Assembly: GCA_963737285.1 (NCBI GenBank)
Contig: CAVTRT010000003.1
Span: 2,170,001 to 2,234,000, forward strand
Length of the DNA stretch: 64,000 bases
From: Trebonia sp963737285
GTDB taxonomy: Bacteria > Actinomycetota > Actinomycetes > Streptosporangiales > Streptosporangiaceae
Direction: 5' to 3'
In this document: positions 51,970 to 60,658 of the stretch, in pieces
Layout: every line of letters starts with the position of its first letter
Numbering within the stretch: the stretch's first letter is position 1
The notes under the pieces: generated by a model
What the model was told of the DNA's origin: nothing
Database searches by the model: none
The model's input: the letters and a program-made list of their open reading frames with translations, nothing else
Position numbers and translations under genes: made by a program

Positions 51970-52700
51970 TGCAGCAGGGTCCGGCGCAGCGGCGCGTAGC
52001 CAGCCGCGCCGACCTCCCGCGGCCTGTCGAGTCCGACCGGCACATCATGCTCGATCTGGCCGTCCTTCATCACCATCACCCGGTCGGCGAGCCGTAGCGC
52101 CTCGTCGACGTCGTGCGTGACGAGCAACACGGCGGGCGAGTGCTTTCGCCACAGGTCGCCGACGAGGTCCTGCGCCCGCAGCCGGGTCAGCGCGTCGAGC
52201 GCGGCGAACGGCTCGTCGAGCAGCAGCAGGTCCGGCTGGCGGATCAAGGCGCGGGCCAGTGACGCCCGCTGCGCTTCGCCGCCGGACAAGGTGGCGGGCC
52301 AGGCGTCTGCCCGCTCGCGGAGACCGACCTCGGTCAGCGCGGCGACCGCCTCGGCGCGCCCCGCCTTCGGCACGCCGAGCACGACATTGCGCCAGACCTT
52401 CTTCCAGGGCAACAGCCGGGGCGCCTGGAACGCCACCGCGCGGCGCCTGGCCACGGTGACCTCTCCCTGGATGTCGGTATCCAGGCCCGCCAGGATTCGC
52501 AGCAGCGTGCTCTTCCCGCACCCGCTGGCGCCCAGCAGGGCGACGAACTGGCCGCCAGGGATGGACAGGTCGAGGTTGTCGATCACGGCGCGGTCACCGA
52601 AGCTGCGCCGCAGCCTAGTGACAGCCGCCGCCTGCGAGGTGGCCGCCGCCTGCAGCGTTCCCGGCAGGGGTGCCCTCGTGGCGATCTCGGGTGTGGTCAT
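51951..52700 (-). CDS. ABC transporter ATP-binding protein (SsuB/TauB type)
   Basis: 249 residues. Walker A LLGASGCGKSTLL, Q-loop AVAFQAPRLLPWKKVWRNV (typical of SsuB/TauB), signature LSGGEAQRASLARAL, Walker B LLLLDEPFAALDALTR, H-loop LVTHDVDEAL. Energises the uptake system with the permease encoded upstream. Confidence 0.93.
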   Translation of the reverse strand: MTTPEIATRAPLPGTLQAAATSQAAAVTRLRRSFGDRAVIDNLDLSIPGGQFVALLGASGCGKSTLLRILAGLDTDIQGEVTVARRRAVAFQAPRLLPWKKVWRNVVLGVPKAGRAEAVAALTEVGLRERADAWPATLSGGEAQRASLARALIRQPDLLLLDEPFAALDALTRLRAQDLVGDLWRKHSPAVLLVTHDVDEALRLADRVMVMKDGQIEHDVPVGLDRPREVGAAGYAPLRRTLLQWLGAH

Positions 52701-52701
52701 C

Positions 52702-53556
52702 TCACGCGCCTTCCAGTGCGCGCGGCCGCCAGGCCAGCAGCGCTCGTTCTAGTCCGCGGACGATCGCGTCGGCAGCCAGCCCTAGCAGCGCGTAGATCAC
52801 CAGGCAGACCACGATCGTGTTGCTCTGCAGCAGTTCCTGTGCCGACTGCATCAGGTAGCCGATCCCGTTGGTGGCGCTGATCTGCTCGGCGAAGATCAGG
52901 GCCAGCCAGGAGATCCCGAGCGCGAACCGGAGTCCTACCAGCAGCTGGGGGAGCGCGCTCGGCAAGATGACGTGCCAGGTAAGGCCGAGCCGGCCGAGGC
53001 CGAGCGTCCTGCCCGCTTCGATCAGCGCGGGGTCAACCGCGCGGATGCCGGCCGACAGGTTGATGTAGAGCGGGAACATGACACCGAGGGCGATCAGGAC
53101 GACCTTCGGCGTCTGCCCGACCCCGAGCCAGATGATCAGCAACGGAATGATGCCCACGAACGGCACGTTGCGCACCATCTGCATCGGCGCGTCCACGATG
53201 TCTTCGCCGAGCCGGGACAGTCCGGAGACAAGGGCCAGCGCGATCCCGGCGGCACCGCCGATCAGCAGGCCGAGGCCAACGCGCTGTAGCGACGCGGTGA
53301 GGGCGGATCCGAGCTCCCCGTTGTTCACCAGCGTGACGCCCTGGTCCCATACCGCCGCGGGCGAGCCGACGATGGTCTGCGGGAGCCGGCCAGTGCTGCT
53401 GAGCAGCTGCCAGATGGCGATCACGGCTACGACGCCGATGAGCCTGCGCAGCAGCCGTGGCACACGCAGCGAATGACGGTGACGCGGCGTGATCCGCTCG
53501 GTGGCGACTGGAGGTGGCTGACCAAAGGCCGGCAGCGAGACGTTCATCGTGGTCAT
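52702..53556 (-). CDS. ABC transporter permease (SsuC/TauC type)
   Basis: 284 residues, six predicted membrane helices. The EAA loop EAGRTLGLGRLGLTWHVILP is complete. First gene of the five-gene operon; the stop is one base before the ATPase gene start. Confidence 0.92.
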   Translation of the reverse strand: MTTMNVSLPAFGQPPPVATERITPRHRHSLRVPRLLRRLIGVVAVIAIWQLLSSTGRLPQTIVGSPAAVWDQGVTLVNNGELGSALTASLQRVGLGLLIGGAAGIALALVSGLSRLGEDIVDAPMQMVRNVPFVGIIPLLIIWLGVGQTPKVVLIALGVMFPLYINLSAGIRAVDPALIEAGRTLGLGRLGLTWHVILPSALPQLLVGLRFALGISWLALIFAEQISATNGIGYLMQSAQELLQSNTIVVCLVIYALLGLAADAIVRGLERALLAWRPRALEGA

Positions 53557-53599
53557 GGGCGCTCCATTCGGTGCGGGGCAGCGCAGTAATCTGCACTAT

Positions 53600-53628
53600 G
53601 TTGACCTGTTTAGTAGGTAATAGTCAAC
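53600..53628 (-). promoter_or_regulatory. Dyad and promoter region of the ABC operon
   Basis: GTTGAC (53600-53605) and GTCAAC (53623-53628) form a spaced inverted repeat in an AT-rich patch 44 bp upstream of the permease start. TTGACT on the minus strand would be a good -35; CATAGT about 23 bases on is a poor -10. Likely operator for sulfur-source control. Confidence 0.45.
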
Positions 53629-53737
53629 GTGACGCAGGCAACATTTGTCGCGCTCTACCAGCCGCGCCGGCATCCCGCGAGCGCTCGACGGCGGCCGGCG
53701 CTGCGGCTGGGCTCGCGGACAGCCCTCGCGCAAGCCA

Positions 53738-53774
53738 AGCAGCCGTTCTCGAACCAGGTTCGAGAACGGCTGCT
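53738..53774 (-). terminator. 18-bp perfect hairpin ending the sugar operon
   Basis: AGCAGCCGTTCTCGAACC-A-GGTTCGAGAACGGCTGCT, perfect arms, single-base centre. It begins 26 bp downstream of the last sugar-operon stop (minus strand). Confidence 0.65.
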
Positions 53775-53799
53775 AAAGAGTCTTGCGGGCGGGGCTGCG

Positions 53800-54807
53800 T
53801 TACTTCGGACCGCTGCTGAATGCCGCGTCGAAGGACGCCGAAGGCGGCTCGAAGTCGAACTGCCGGAGGAAGGCCAGCGACGCAGGCGCCCCGGCCAGCC
53901 GGTCCATGCCCGCGTCTTCCCACTCCACCGAGATCGGTCCCGCGTACCGGATCGAGTTCAGCATGCGGAACACGTCCTCCCACGGCACGTCGCCGCGCCC
54001 GGCCGACACGAAGTCCCAGCCGCGCCGCGGGTCGCCCCACGGCAGATGCGAGCCGAGCCTGCCGTTACGGCCGTCGAGCCGCTTTCGTGCCTCCTTGCAG
54101 TCCACGTGGTAGATCCGGTCCCGGAACTCCCCGAGGAACGCCACCGGATCCAGGTCCTGCCACACGAAGTGGCTCGGGTCGAAGTTCAACCCGAACGCCG
54201 GCCGGTTCCCCACCGCATCGAGCGCGCGACGAGCCGTCCAGAAGTCGTACGCGATCTCGCTCGGGTGCACCTCGTGCGCGAACCGCACGCCCTCTTCATC
54301 GAAGACGTCCAGGATGGGATTCCACCGCGACGCGAAGTCCTCGTAACCGCGCGAGATCATCGACTCGGGTACCGGCGGGAACATGGCAACCGTGTGCCAG
54401 ATCGACGACCCGGTGAACCCGACCACGGTCCGCACCCCGAACGCCGCCGCCGCCCGGGCCGTGTCCGCGATCTCCGCCGCCGCCCGCCGCCGTACTCCTT
54501 CTGGCGCCCCGTCGCCCCAGATCCGCGCTGGCAGGATCGCCTGATGCCGCTCGTCGATCGGGTGGTCGCAGACCGCCTGCCCGACGAGGTGATTGGAGAT
54601 CGCCCAGCATTGCAGACCGTACTTCGACAGCAGCGCGTGCCGCCCTGCCAGGTAGCCATCCTCGCGCAGCGCACGGTCCACCTCAAAGTGGTCACCCCAG
54701 CACGCCAGCTCAAGCCCCTCGTACCCCCACGAGCTCGCCAGCCGGCAGACCTCCTCGAGCGGCAGGTCCGCCCACTGCCCGGTGAAGAGGGTAAATGGCC
54801 GTGGCAT
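53800..54807 (-). CDS. Sugar phosphate isomerase/epimerase (AP endonuclease family 2 TIM barrel)
   Basis: 335 residues from the ATG at 54807 with GGAGG upstream. TIM-barrel motifs: LEEVCRLASSWGYEGLELAC, FAHEVHPSEIAYDF, GLNFDPSHFVWQD, YHVDCKEA and ISVEWEDAGMDR, giving the Glu/Asp/His metal set of xylose-isomerase-like enzymes. Last of four genes in the operon. Exact sugar unknown. Confidence 0.88.
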   Translation of the reverse strand: MPRPFTLFTGQWADLPLEEVCRLASSWGYEGLELACWGDHFEVDRALREDGYLAGRHALLSKYGLQCWAISNHLVGQAVCDHPIDERHQAILPARIWGDGAPEGVRRRAAAEIADTARAAAAFGVRTVVGFTGSSIWHTVAMFPPVPESMISRGYEDFASRWNPILDVFDEEGVRFAHEVHPSEIAYDFWTARRALDAVGNRPAFGLNFDPSHFVWQDLDPVAFLGEFRDRIYHVDCKEARKRLDGRNGRLGSHLPWGDPRRGWDFVSAGRGDVPWEDVFRMLNSIRYAGPISVEWEDAGMDRLAGAPASLAFLRQFDFEPPSASFDAAFSSGPK

Positions 54808-54823
54808 CAGTCCTCCAAGATAT

Positions 54824-55996
54824 TTATTCGGAATGTTCCCGCCTGACTCCTGCGGCTTCCACTGCTGTCCACCCGCTACCGGAAGCCGCGCTGCGCTGCA
54901 CCGCGTCAAGCACCCGCTGCACGGCCAGCCCGTCGGTAAACGACGGCTCAGGCTGCCTGCCCTCCGCGATCGCCGTCAGCAGGTCCCTGGCCTGGTGCGT
55001 GAACGTGTGCTCCCAGCCGAGGGTGTGCCCGGCCGGCCACCACCCGGACAGGTATGGATGGCCGGGCTCGGTGACGAGGATGCGGCGCAAGCCTGCGGAG
55101 TCGGCCGGGTCCGCTCGGTCAAAGAATTCCAGCTCATTGAGCCGCTCTAGGTTGAATGCGAGGCTGCCCGCCGAGCCGTTGAGCTCGATCCGCAGCCCGT
55201 TCTTCCGCCCGGCCGCGTACCTGCTGGCCTCGAACGAGGCCAGCGCGCCGCCGAGCCTGGCGGTGAACACCACCGCGTCGTCCACCGTGACCTGTCCGGT
55301 CCCAGACCCTCCGGGCAGCGGCCGCTTGCCGGTGAACGTGGCGCTGACCGCGGACACGCCGGTGATCACGTCGCCCGTCAGGTAATGCGCCAGGTCGATG
55401 ATGTGCGCGCCTAGGTCGCCGAGCGCGCCGGACCCGGCGCGGGTCGCCTCCATCCGCCAGGTCATCGGTGCATCCGGGTCGACGAGCCAGTCCTGCAGGT
55501 AGACGGCCCTGACGTGGCGCAACGTGCCGACGCGGCCGTCTGCGACGAGCTGCCGGGCGAGCGCGAGTGCCGGAACCCGCCGGTAGTTGAACCCGACCAT
55601 GGCCCGCGCGCCAGTCCGGTCCGCAGCGTCCGCCGCCACCACCATCGCCTCGGCCTCCGCGACGGTATTGGCGAGCGGCTTCTCGCACAGCACGTGCTTG
55701 CCTGCCCGGAGTGCGGCGATCGCGATCGGCGCGTGCAGGTCGCCGGGCGCGGAGATGTCGATCAGCTGGACGTCGTCGCGGGCGATCAGCGCGCGCCAGT
55801 CGGTCTCGACGGCAGCCCAGCCGAGACGATCGGCGGCGGCTCGCGTCGCCGCCTGGTCCCGGCCGCAGATCGCCGCGAGCCGCGGCTGCACCGGCAGGTC
55901 GAACGCGCGGCCGACGGTATTCCAGGCCTGCGAGTGCGCCCGGCCCATGAACGCGTAGCCCACCATGCCCACGCCGACGCTACGCTGCCCGGACAT
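54824..55996 (-). CDS. Gfo/Idh/MocA family sugar dehydrogenase
   Basis: 390 residues. NAD-binding start VGVGMVGYAFMGRAHSQAW, then DISAPGDLHAPIAIAALRAGKHVLCEKPLA (shown in parts: GKHVLCEKPLA is the diagnostic EKP motif) and GALGDLGAHIIDLAHYLTGD with the catalytic Asp/His. Overlaps the preceding gene by 17 bp. Substrate not known. Confidence 0.92.
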   Translation of the reverse strand: MSGQRSVGVGMVGYAFMGRAHSQAWNTVGRAFDLPVQPRLAAICGRDQAATRAAADRLGWAAVETDWRALIARDDVQLIDISAPGDLHAPIAIAALRAGKHVLCEKPLANTVAEAEAMVVAADAADRTGARAMVGFNYRRVPALALARQLVADGRVGTLRHVRAVYLQDWLVDPDAPMTWRMEATRAGSGALGDLGAHIIDLAHYLTGDVITGVSAVSATFTGKRPLPGGSGTGQVTVDDAVVFTARLGGALASFEASRYAAGRKNGLRIELNGSAGSLAFNLERLNELEFFDRADPADSAGLRRILVTEPGHPYLSGWWPAGHTLGWEHTFTHQARDLLTAIAEGRQPEPSFTDGLAVQRVLDAVQRSAASGSGWTAVEAAGVRREHSE

Positions 55997-57077
55997 GCGG
56001 ATCCCATTGCGCGTCAAGCTCGGCAGGGATCTCGAAGACCGACTCGATCGCCTCGAAGCCGGTCCCGGAGGCGGACCGCTGCATCGCGGTCATCATCTCA
56101 AGCACGTGCAGCGCCATCTCGCCGGAGGCCCGGTGCGGCTCGCCGCGCCGGATGGCGCGGGCCATGTCGACGACCCCGGTACCGCGTCCGGCCGCGGCGC
56201 CGACCGACGGGATCACGGTCCACTCCGTCTCGCCAGCGCGGCGCACGCGAACGTCGCCGTCGAACCTGTTAGGGTCCGGCACCGCCAGGGTGGCCTCGGT
56301 CCCGGTGATCTCGACGAAACCGGTCCTGGCCAGCGGCGAGTCCCAACTGAACAGCAGCGACGCTGCCTGGCCACCCGCGTACTGCGCCAGCGCGGATAGA
56401 TAGGTGGGCACTTCTACAGTGAACTCGGTACCCGCTCGCGGCCCGGAGCCGATCACGCGGGTGTCGCGCGACCTGTGTCCGACGGCGGCGACCCTGGTCG
56501 CCGGCCCGAACAGCGTCGCCAGCACCGACAGGTAATACGGCCCGAGGTCGAACAGCGGGCCCGCGCCCTTCGCGAACAGGAACTCCGGGTCCGGGTGCCA
56601 CAACTGCGGGCCGGGTCCCTGCAGCAGGGTGAGCGCGCTGACTGGCCTGCCGATCGCGCCGGCGCTGATCAGCCGCCGAGCCGACTGCAGCCCCGCGCCG
56701 AGCACAGTGTCCGGCGCGCAGCCGACCCGCAGCCCGGCCCGGCCCGCCTGGTCGAGGAGCGCGGACCCCGAGGCGACGTCCAGAGCGAGGGGCTTCTCAT
56801 TCCACACGTGCTTGCCGGCGGCGATCGCGGCCGAGGCCACCTCGGCGTGCGCGGCGGGAATCGTCAGGTTCACCACGAGTTCCACGCCAGGGTGCTCAAG
56901 GGCCTGCTGCAGGCTGCCCGCGGCCGCCACGTCGTAGGTGGCGGCCTGCGCCTTGGCCCGTTCGGTATCGATGTCCGCGCAGAACAGGACCTGCACGTCC
57001 GGGAAGGTGGCCAGGTGCCGCAGGTACTGGTTGCTGATGTTGCCGCAACCGACAATGCCGACGCCGAGGGGATCCAT
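55980..57077 (-). CDS. Gfo/Idh/MocA family sugar dehydrogenase
   Basis: 365 residues. NAD-binding start GVGIVGCGNISNQYLRHLA, EKP motif HVWNEKPLALD, and FDLGPYYLSVLATLFGPATR where the family Asp-His pair is replaced by D-x-x-P-Y-Y, common in a sub-branch of the family. Start ATG 57077 shares one base with the previous stop. Confidence 0.92.
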   Translation of the reverse strand: MDPLGVGIVGCGNISNQYLRHLATFPDVQVLFCADIDTERAKAQAATYDVAAAGSLQQALEHPGVELVVNLTIPAAHAEVASAAIAAGKHVWNEKPLALDVASGSALLDQAGRAGLRVGCAPDTVLGAGLQSARRLISAGAIGRPVSALTLLQGPGPQLWHPDPEFLFAKGAGPLFDLGPYYLSVLATLFGPATRVAAVGHRSRDTRVIGSGPRAGTEFTVEVPTYLSALAQYAGGQAASLLFSWDSPLARTGFVEITGTEATLAVPDPNRFDGDVRVRRAGETEWTVIPSVGAAAGRGTGVVDMARAIRRGEPHRASGEMALHVLEMMTAMQRSASGTGFEAIESVFEIPAELDAQWDPHVRAA

Positions 57078-57847
57078 CAGCCATCCGCCCCGGCACGGAC
57101 CGGCCTGGCCAGGTCGTGGTCGGCGAGCCAGGCCAGGCTGTCGCCGACGGCGGTGAGCATGTCGGTCGCGCAGCTGTCGAGTTCCACCACGTGCCACTCG
57201 GCGGACGGGCAGGCGGCGAGGATCTCGGCGACCGGCATCCGGCCGCCGCCTACCGCGGTCTGCGGGTCCTGCCTGGTCACCGGGCCGTCCTTCACGTGCA
57301 GGTAGCGGACGCGGTCACCGAGGCGGCCGAGCAGCTGCGGCACGTCCTGACCGCCGACCGCCGCCCAGTAGGTATCGACCTCGAGGATCACCGCCGGGTC
57401 GAGCGCATCCGCAAGGACCTCAAGCCCGGTCCGGCCGCCAACGAGCGACGCCAGCTCGAATTCGTGGTTGTGGTAGCCGAGCCGCAGCCCGTAGCCGGCG
57501 GCTTTGGCCGCGACCTCGCTCAGCTCATGGGCGAGCGCGGCGATTGCGTCGGCGTCAGCGAATCTCACCCGCGGCACCGAGGGCACGATCACCGTGCTGC
57601 CGCCCACCACCTGCGTCCCGCCCAGCGCCGCGTCGGCGTCTTCGCCGAGGACCTTGGCGTGCACGGCGCACACGGCCAGGCCGGCCTCGTCTAGGTCGGC
57701 GCGCAGCCGTTCCGGGTCGGTCCGCACATCGTAGGGTTCGACCGCGCCATAGCCGAAAGCGGCGATGCGCCGCAGGACAGCTGCCCTGCCCGTCGCGAGC
57801 TGCTCCCGGACTGAGTAAAGCTGCAGGGCCGGCGGACTACTAATCAA
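57077..57847 (-). CDS. Sugar phosphate isomerase/epimerase (TIM barrel)
   Basis: 256 residues. ALQLYSVREQL at the N-terminus, GYHNHEFELASL, VILEVDTYWAAVGGQDV, YLHVKDGP and WHVVELDSC: the metal-binding Glu/Asp/His positions of the family. Starts at TTG 57847 with AAGGAG nine bases upstream. First gene of the sugar operon; divergent from lacI-type regulator. Confidence 0.88.
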   Translation of the reverse strand: MISSPPALQLYSVREQLATGRAAVLRRIAAFGYGAVEPYDVRTDPERLRADLDEAGLAVCAVHAKVLGEDADAALGGTQVVGGSTVIVPSVPRVRFADADAIAALAHELSEVAAKAAGYGLRLGYHNHEFELASLVGGRTGLEVLADALDPAVILEVDTYWAAVGGQDVPQLLGRLGDRVRYLHVKDGPVTRQDPQTAVGGGRMPVAEILAACPSAEWHVVELDSCATDMLTAVGDSLAWLADHDLARPVRAGADG

Positions 57848-57875
57848 CGTGCCACGCTCCTTGCACGGTACTGAT

Positions 57876-57885
57876 TTTTCGAAAA
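57876..57885. promoter_or_regulatory. LacI-type operator 1
   Basis: TTTTCGAAAA within TGATTTTTCGAAAAGT, upstream of the sugar operon. A second copy lies 90 bp to the right. The palindrome with a central CG is typical of LacI-family sites. Confidence 0.65.
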
Positions 57886-57947
57886 GTCTCCGCTAAACTG
57901 GCGGCATCAATAGGCACGCTAGATCCGGATTTGATAGGTGTCAATGG

Positions 57948-58994
57948 GTGATTCAGGGCAATGATTTTTCGAAAAATTCCAGGCGCACGGGCAGCCTGAC
58001 CAGCATCGCCGCCGCGGCCGGCGTGTCAGTTTCCACCGTCTCGAAGGTGCTCAACGGCCGGACCGACGTGGCGCCGCAGACCCGCGAGCGGCTCAGCCGG
58101 ATCCTGCGGTCCCACGGCTACCAGGTCGCGCCACGGGCCGGGATCGGTGTGGTCGACCTGCTGATCGGCCGCCTCGGCAGCCCCTGGGCGGACGAGCTGA
58201 TCCGAGGCGCCGTCACCGCGGCCGCCGAAACTGAGATCAGCGTCATCGTCAGCCGTGTCACCTCGGCAGGCGAGTTCGACCGCTGGCTGAAGATCGCGAG
58301 TGCGCGCGGCACGCACGGTGCGCTGAGCGTGCTCCACCTGCCCGACTCCGCAACGATCAGCCGGCTGGCGGACGCCCACGTGCCGCTGGTGGTCATCGAC
58401 CCGCCGGTCGAGCCCAGCGAGTCGATCCGTTCGGTAGGCACCACGAACTGGCAGGGCGGCGTGACGGCAGCCCGGCACCTCATCGAACTGGGCCACCAGC
58501 GGATCGCCGCCATCGGCGGGCCAGACGAGCTTTGGTCCTGCCGGGCGAGGCTCGACGGCTACCGTAGCGCCCTGCGCCGGGCGGACCTGCCCGTCAACGA
58601 GGCCCTGGTCCGCTGCGACGACCTGTCAGCGGACGGCGGCCTGCGCCAGGCGAGGGAACTGCTGTCCCTGGCCGACGCGCCGACGGCGATCATGGCGGGC
58701 AACGACGCCCAGGCGTTCGGCGTGCTGCAGGCACTCGCCGAACGCCGGCTTCACTCCCCCGACGACGTCAGCGTGACCGGCTTCGACGACCTGCCGATCG
58801 CGACGTGGGCCACGCCGCCCCTCACCACCATCAGGCAGCCGCTCGCCGCCATGGCCGCCACCGCGTTCTGGATGCTCACCTCAGCTGGCGCGCAGGCGCA
58901 ACCCCGCCACCTCGAGCTAGAAACGACGCTGGTCGTCCGCCGGAGCACCGCCCCGCTAACCGCCGGACCCGGAAATGGTCTAGGTTGCCCGTGA
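57948..58994 (+). CDS. LacI family transcriptional regulator
   Basis: 348 residues. HTH SLTSIAAAAGVSVSTVSKVL with hinge NGRTDVAPQTRERL, then a periplasmic-binding-like domain (IGVVDLLIGRLGSPWADELI, VVIDPPVEPS, AIMAGNDAQAFGVLQAL, VTGFDDLPIATWATPPLTT in part). Probably represses the divergent sugar operon and itself. The GTG start leaves operator 2 within the coding sequence; an internal start is conceivable but would clip the HTH. Confidence 0.93.
   Translation: MIQGNDFSKNSRRTGSLTSIAAAAGVSVSTVSKVLNGRTDVAPQTRERLSRILRSHGYQVAPRAGIGVVDLLIGRLGSPWADELIRGAVTAAAETEISVIVSRVTSAGEFDRWLKIASARGTHGALSVLHLPDSATISRLADAHVPLVVIDPPVEPSESIRSVGTTNWQGGVTAARHLIELGHQRIAAIGGPDELWSCRARLDGYRSALRRADLPVNEALVRCDDLSADGGLRQARELLSLADAPTAIMAGNDAQAFGVLQALAERRLHSPDDVSVTGFDDLPIATWATPPLTTIRQPLAAMAATAFWMLTSAGAQAQPRHLELETTLVVRRSTAPLTAGPGNGLGCP
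57964..57977. promoter_or_regulatory. LacI-type operator 2, inside the regulator gene
   Basis: ATTTTTCGAAAAAT, a 14-bp perfect palindrome at codons 6-10 of the LacI gene. Shares TGATTTTTCGAAAA with operator 1. Together they would allow looping and self-repression. Confidence 0.65.
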
Positions 58995-59516
58995 CCGCGC
59001 CCCGATCGGCGCCGGTGATGCCGACTCGAGCTCCGCGCCGTCCATCTCCCCAATGAGCAGGAGCGGGCTGGTGGCCTGCGTGGACCTGCCTAGCCAGTCC
59101 TCACGGCGGCGCGCGTGCTCGCGCAAGGTCGCCGCCAGGACGCGATGGGCGCCATCGTCGGTGACGTAGGGAAGCAGGTCTTCGATCTCGGCATCAGTGA
59201 GCCGCCGGGCGGCTCCCTCCGGGTCGCCAGCCAGCTGCCTGACCATCTCCATCCGGCGTGTCCGGATCACGCGGACGATCTCATCCGAGACTGCCTCATC
59301 GGTGACGTACGCAAGCAGCTGGCCTAGCTCGGGGATCGTGAACCCCGTCGCGAGGGACGGCTTGTTCATCACGCGGGCGAGCTTGGCGCCGAGCTCGCTG
59401 GCGGCCTTGTACCGCAGCAGTCGCCGGATGTAGTCCCGCATCGCATCGTCGGTGGTGATGCGTAGCTCCATCTTGAGCTGGGCGGGAGTGAATAGCTCCA
59501 AGTCCTTTAGGCCCAT
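58980..59516 (-). CDS. Uncharacterised helical protein with three internal repeats
   Basis: 178 residues from ATG 59516 with AGAGGAAA upstream. Three similar units: ITTDDAMRDYIRRLLRYKAA, YVTDEAVSDEIVRVIRTRRM and YVTDDGAHRVLAATLREHAR, each a TDD/TDE cap followed by a helix rich in Arg. No known family recognised; no signal peptide or membrane segment. Its stop overlaps the end of the LacI gene by 15 bp. Confidence 0.7.
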   Translation of the reverse strand: MGLKDLELFTPAQLKMELRITTDDAMRDYIRRLLRYKAASELGAKLARVMNKPSLATGFTIPELGQLLAYVTDEAVSDEIVRVIRTRRMEMVRQLAGDPEGAARRLTDAEIEDLLPYVTDDGAHRVLAATLREHARRREDWLGRSTQATSPLLLIGEMDGAELESASPAPIGARSRAT

Positions 59517-59685
59517 CGCTGTTTCCTCTTCCACCCTCCTGCCCCGCGGAGCTTGACAGTGCGCTACGAGCGTCGCCGGGGCCACGCTGCTGGTGGGTCT
59601 TCGTGTAAACACGGCCCCCCTTCCAGTCACGACTCGAGTGAGCGCGACGGACCACCGTGTCGTGAAGCTTCCGCGCTCACCAGCC

Positions 59686-59714
59686 ATTTAACACCGATAC
59701 GCCACTTTTTGCAA
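59686..59714 (-). promoter_or_regulatory. Promoter for the three-repeat protein
   Basis: On the minus strand TTGCAA (59714-59709), 17 bp, TTAAAT (59691-59686). Four of six bases match each consensus box or better. A leader of about 160 nt would follow. Confidence 0.45.
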
Positions 59715-60135
59715 TGATTCGTCTAATTCTTGCTCCATGCGCACCGATGTATGCGCATAGTCATGTCTCGATTGCAGCCATCTGTCATGCTGGTCGCCAC
59801 CATCCTCAGCCTCGTCCCCGCTGCGAGCTCACCGCGTGGATGGCCGCCTACGCCATGCCCCTCCGTGCCAAACTGGCGATACGCCCGTGCTGTCCTGGGC
59901 GACCCTGTCGAGGGGGCTGCCGGATGGCTGCTCCGAGGAGACCGTGGCTCGCGGCGACGTGACGTGCACAACGAAGGCGGCGGTCGGCTTCCGTCGCTCG
60001 GCCGGGGCAGTCGCCATTAGTGCTGTGGATCGTGCCCTCTGGTGCACATGGCCTGGCGTCCGGCCCGGCGCCACTCGCATCCCCCGTCCACCGCGCATCG
60101 GCTTCCACAGTCGACTGCAGGCGACCGCTCAATTT

Positions 60136-60217
60136 ATCCCGAAGAGTTTTCCGGTCCCGAAGACCTTTCCACATGGGAATGTGGAAAAGTTTACCTAACC
60201 GGAAAACTCTTCGGGAT
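60136..60217. repeat. Palindromic repeat element, copy 2
   Basis: ATCCCGAAGAGTTTTCCGGT (60136-60155) and its perfect complement ACCGGAAAACTCTTCGGGAT (60198-60217), 20-bp arms. Inside, CTTTCCACAT and ATGTGGAAAAG form a second stem, so nearly all 82 bp fold into one hairpin. It shares GAAGAGTTTTCCGGTCCCG and GAATGTGGAAAAG with copy 1 at 42474. Confidence 0.8.
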
Positions 60218-60240
60218 CATGGCGGCGGGCCGGGATCCCG

Positions 60241-60579
60241 CTACATCTCAGGACTCCGTTGTAGTGCCAGTGCCACGCTTAGAGCGTCGCCCACGACTCG
60301 ATTGACTGCTGATGTCATTGGGGTTGGAGTGGTGCATAAGGTAAGCGGCATTGAGACCGTCCCCACAGGTAGAAGCCGGTGGATAGGGTCAGCCCGAAGG
60401 TCCCGGAACGGTCCCTTAGTGGTCGTGTAGTGCTTGAACCAGGTAGCGTAGCCGACGACAGGAGCCGCGCAGCCGACTGCCATCGCGATGGCTATGACCC
60501 AAGCGTGCGCCTTCCTCCAGCCGAAGGTACGCCACCCGCGAGCAAGGACGAACAACGGGAAGATCGGCAGCAAGACCAA
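60241..60579 (-). pseudogene. Fragment of a membrane protein, possibly a glycosyltransferase
   Basis: 112 codons: hydrophobic LLPIFPLFVLARGWRTFGWR, a second helix (AWVIAIAMAVGCAAPVVGYA) and TWFKHYTT, resembling the PVGYAxWF segment in membrane glycosyltransferases; the rest is not recognisable. No clear start signal. Tentative. Confidence 0.3.
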
Positions 60580-60658
60580 TCCCTCCGGTACGAACGATGC
60601 CTGCGTAACCGACCAATAGACCGGGCTGGAAAACCGCCTCTACTGCCAGGAGCTGACC

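Larger units (their letters stand above)
59715..60658. other. 944-bp region without a complete gene
   Basis: No frame with a family match was found. It holds the second palindromic repeat and, to its right, a broken membrane-protein frame. Base composition is mixed with AT-richer patches, which suggests a decayed or inserted segment. Confidence 0.45.

Noticed and set aside
59836..60198. Plus-strand frame of 120 codons spanning the second palindromic repeat
   Set aside because: Coding potential is due to the repeat and high GC; similar peptide strings appear at copy 1 in other frames, showing they derive from the repeat DNA.
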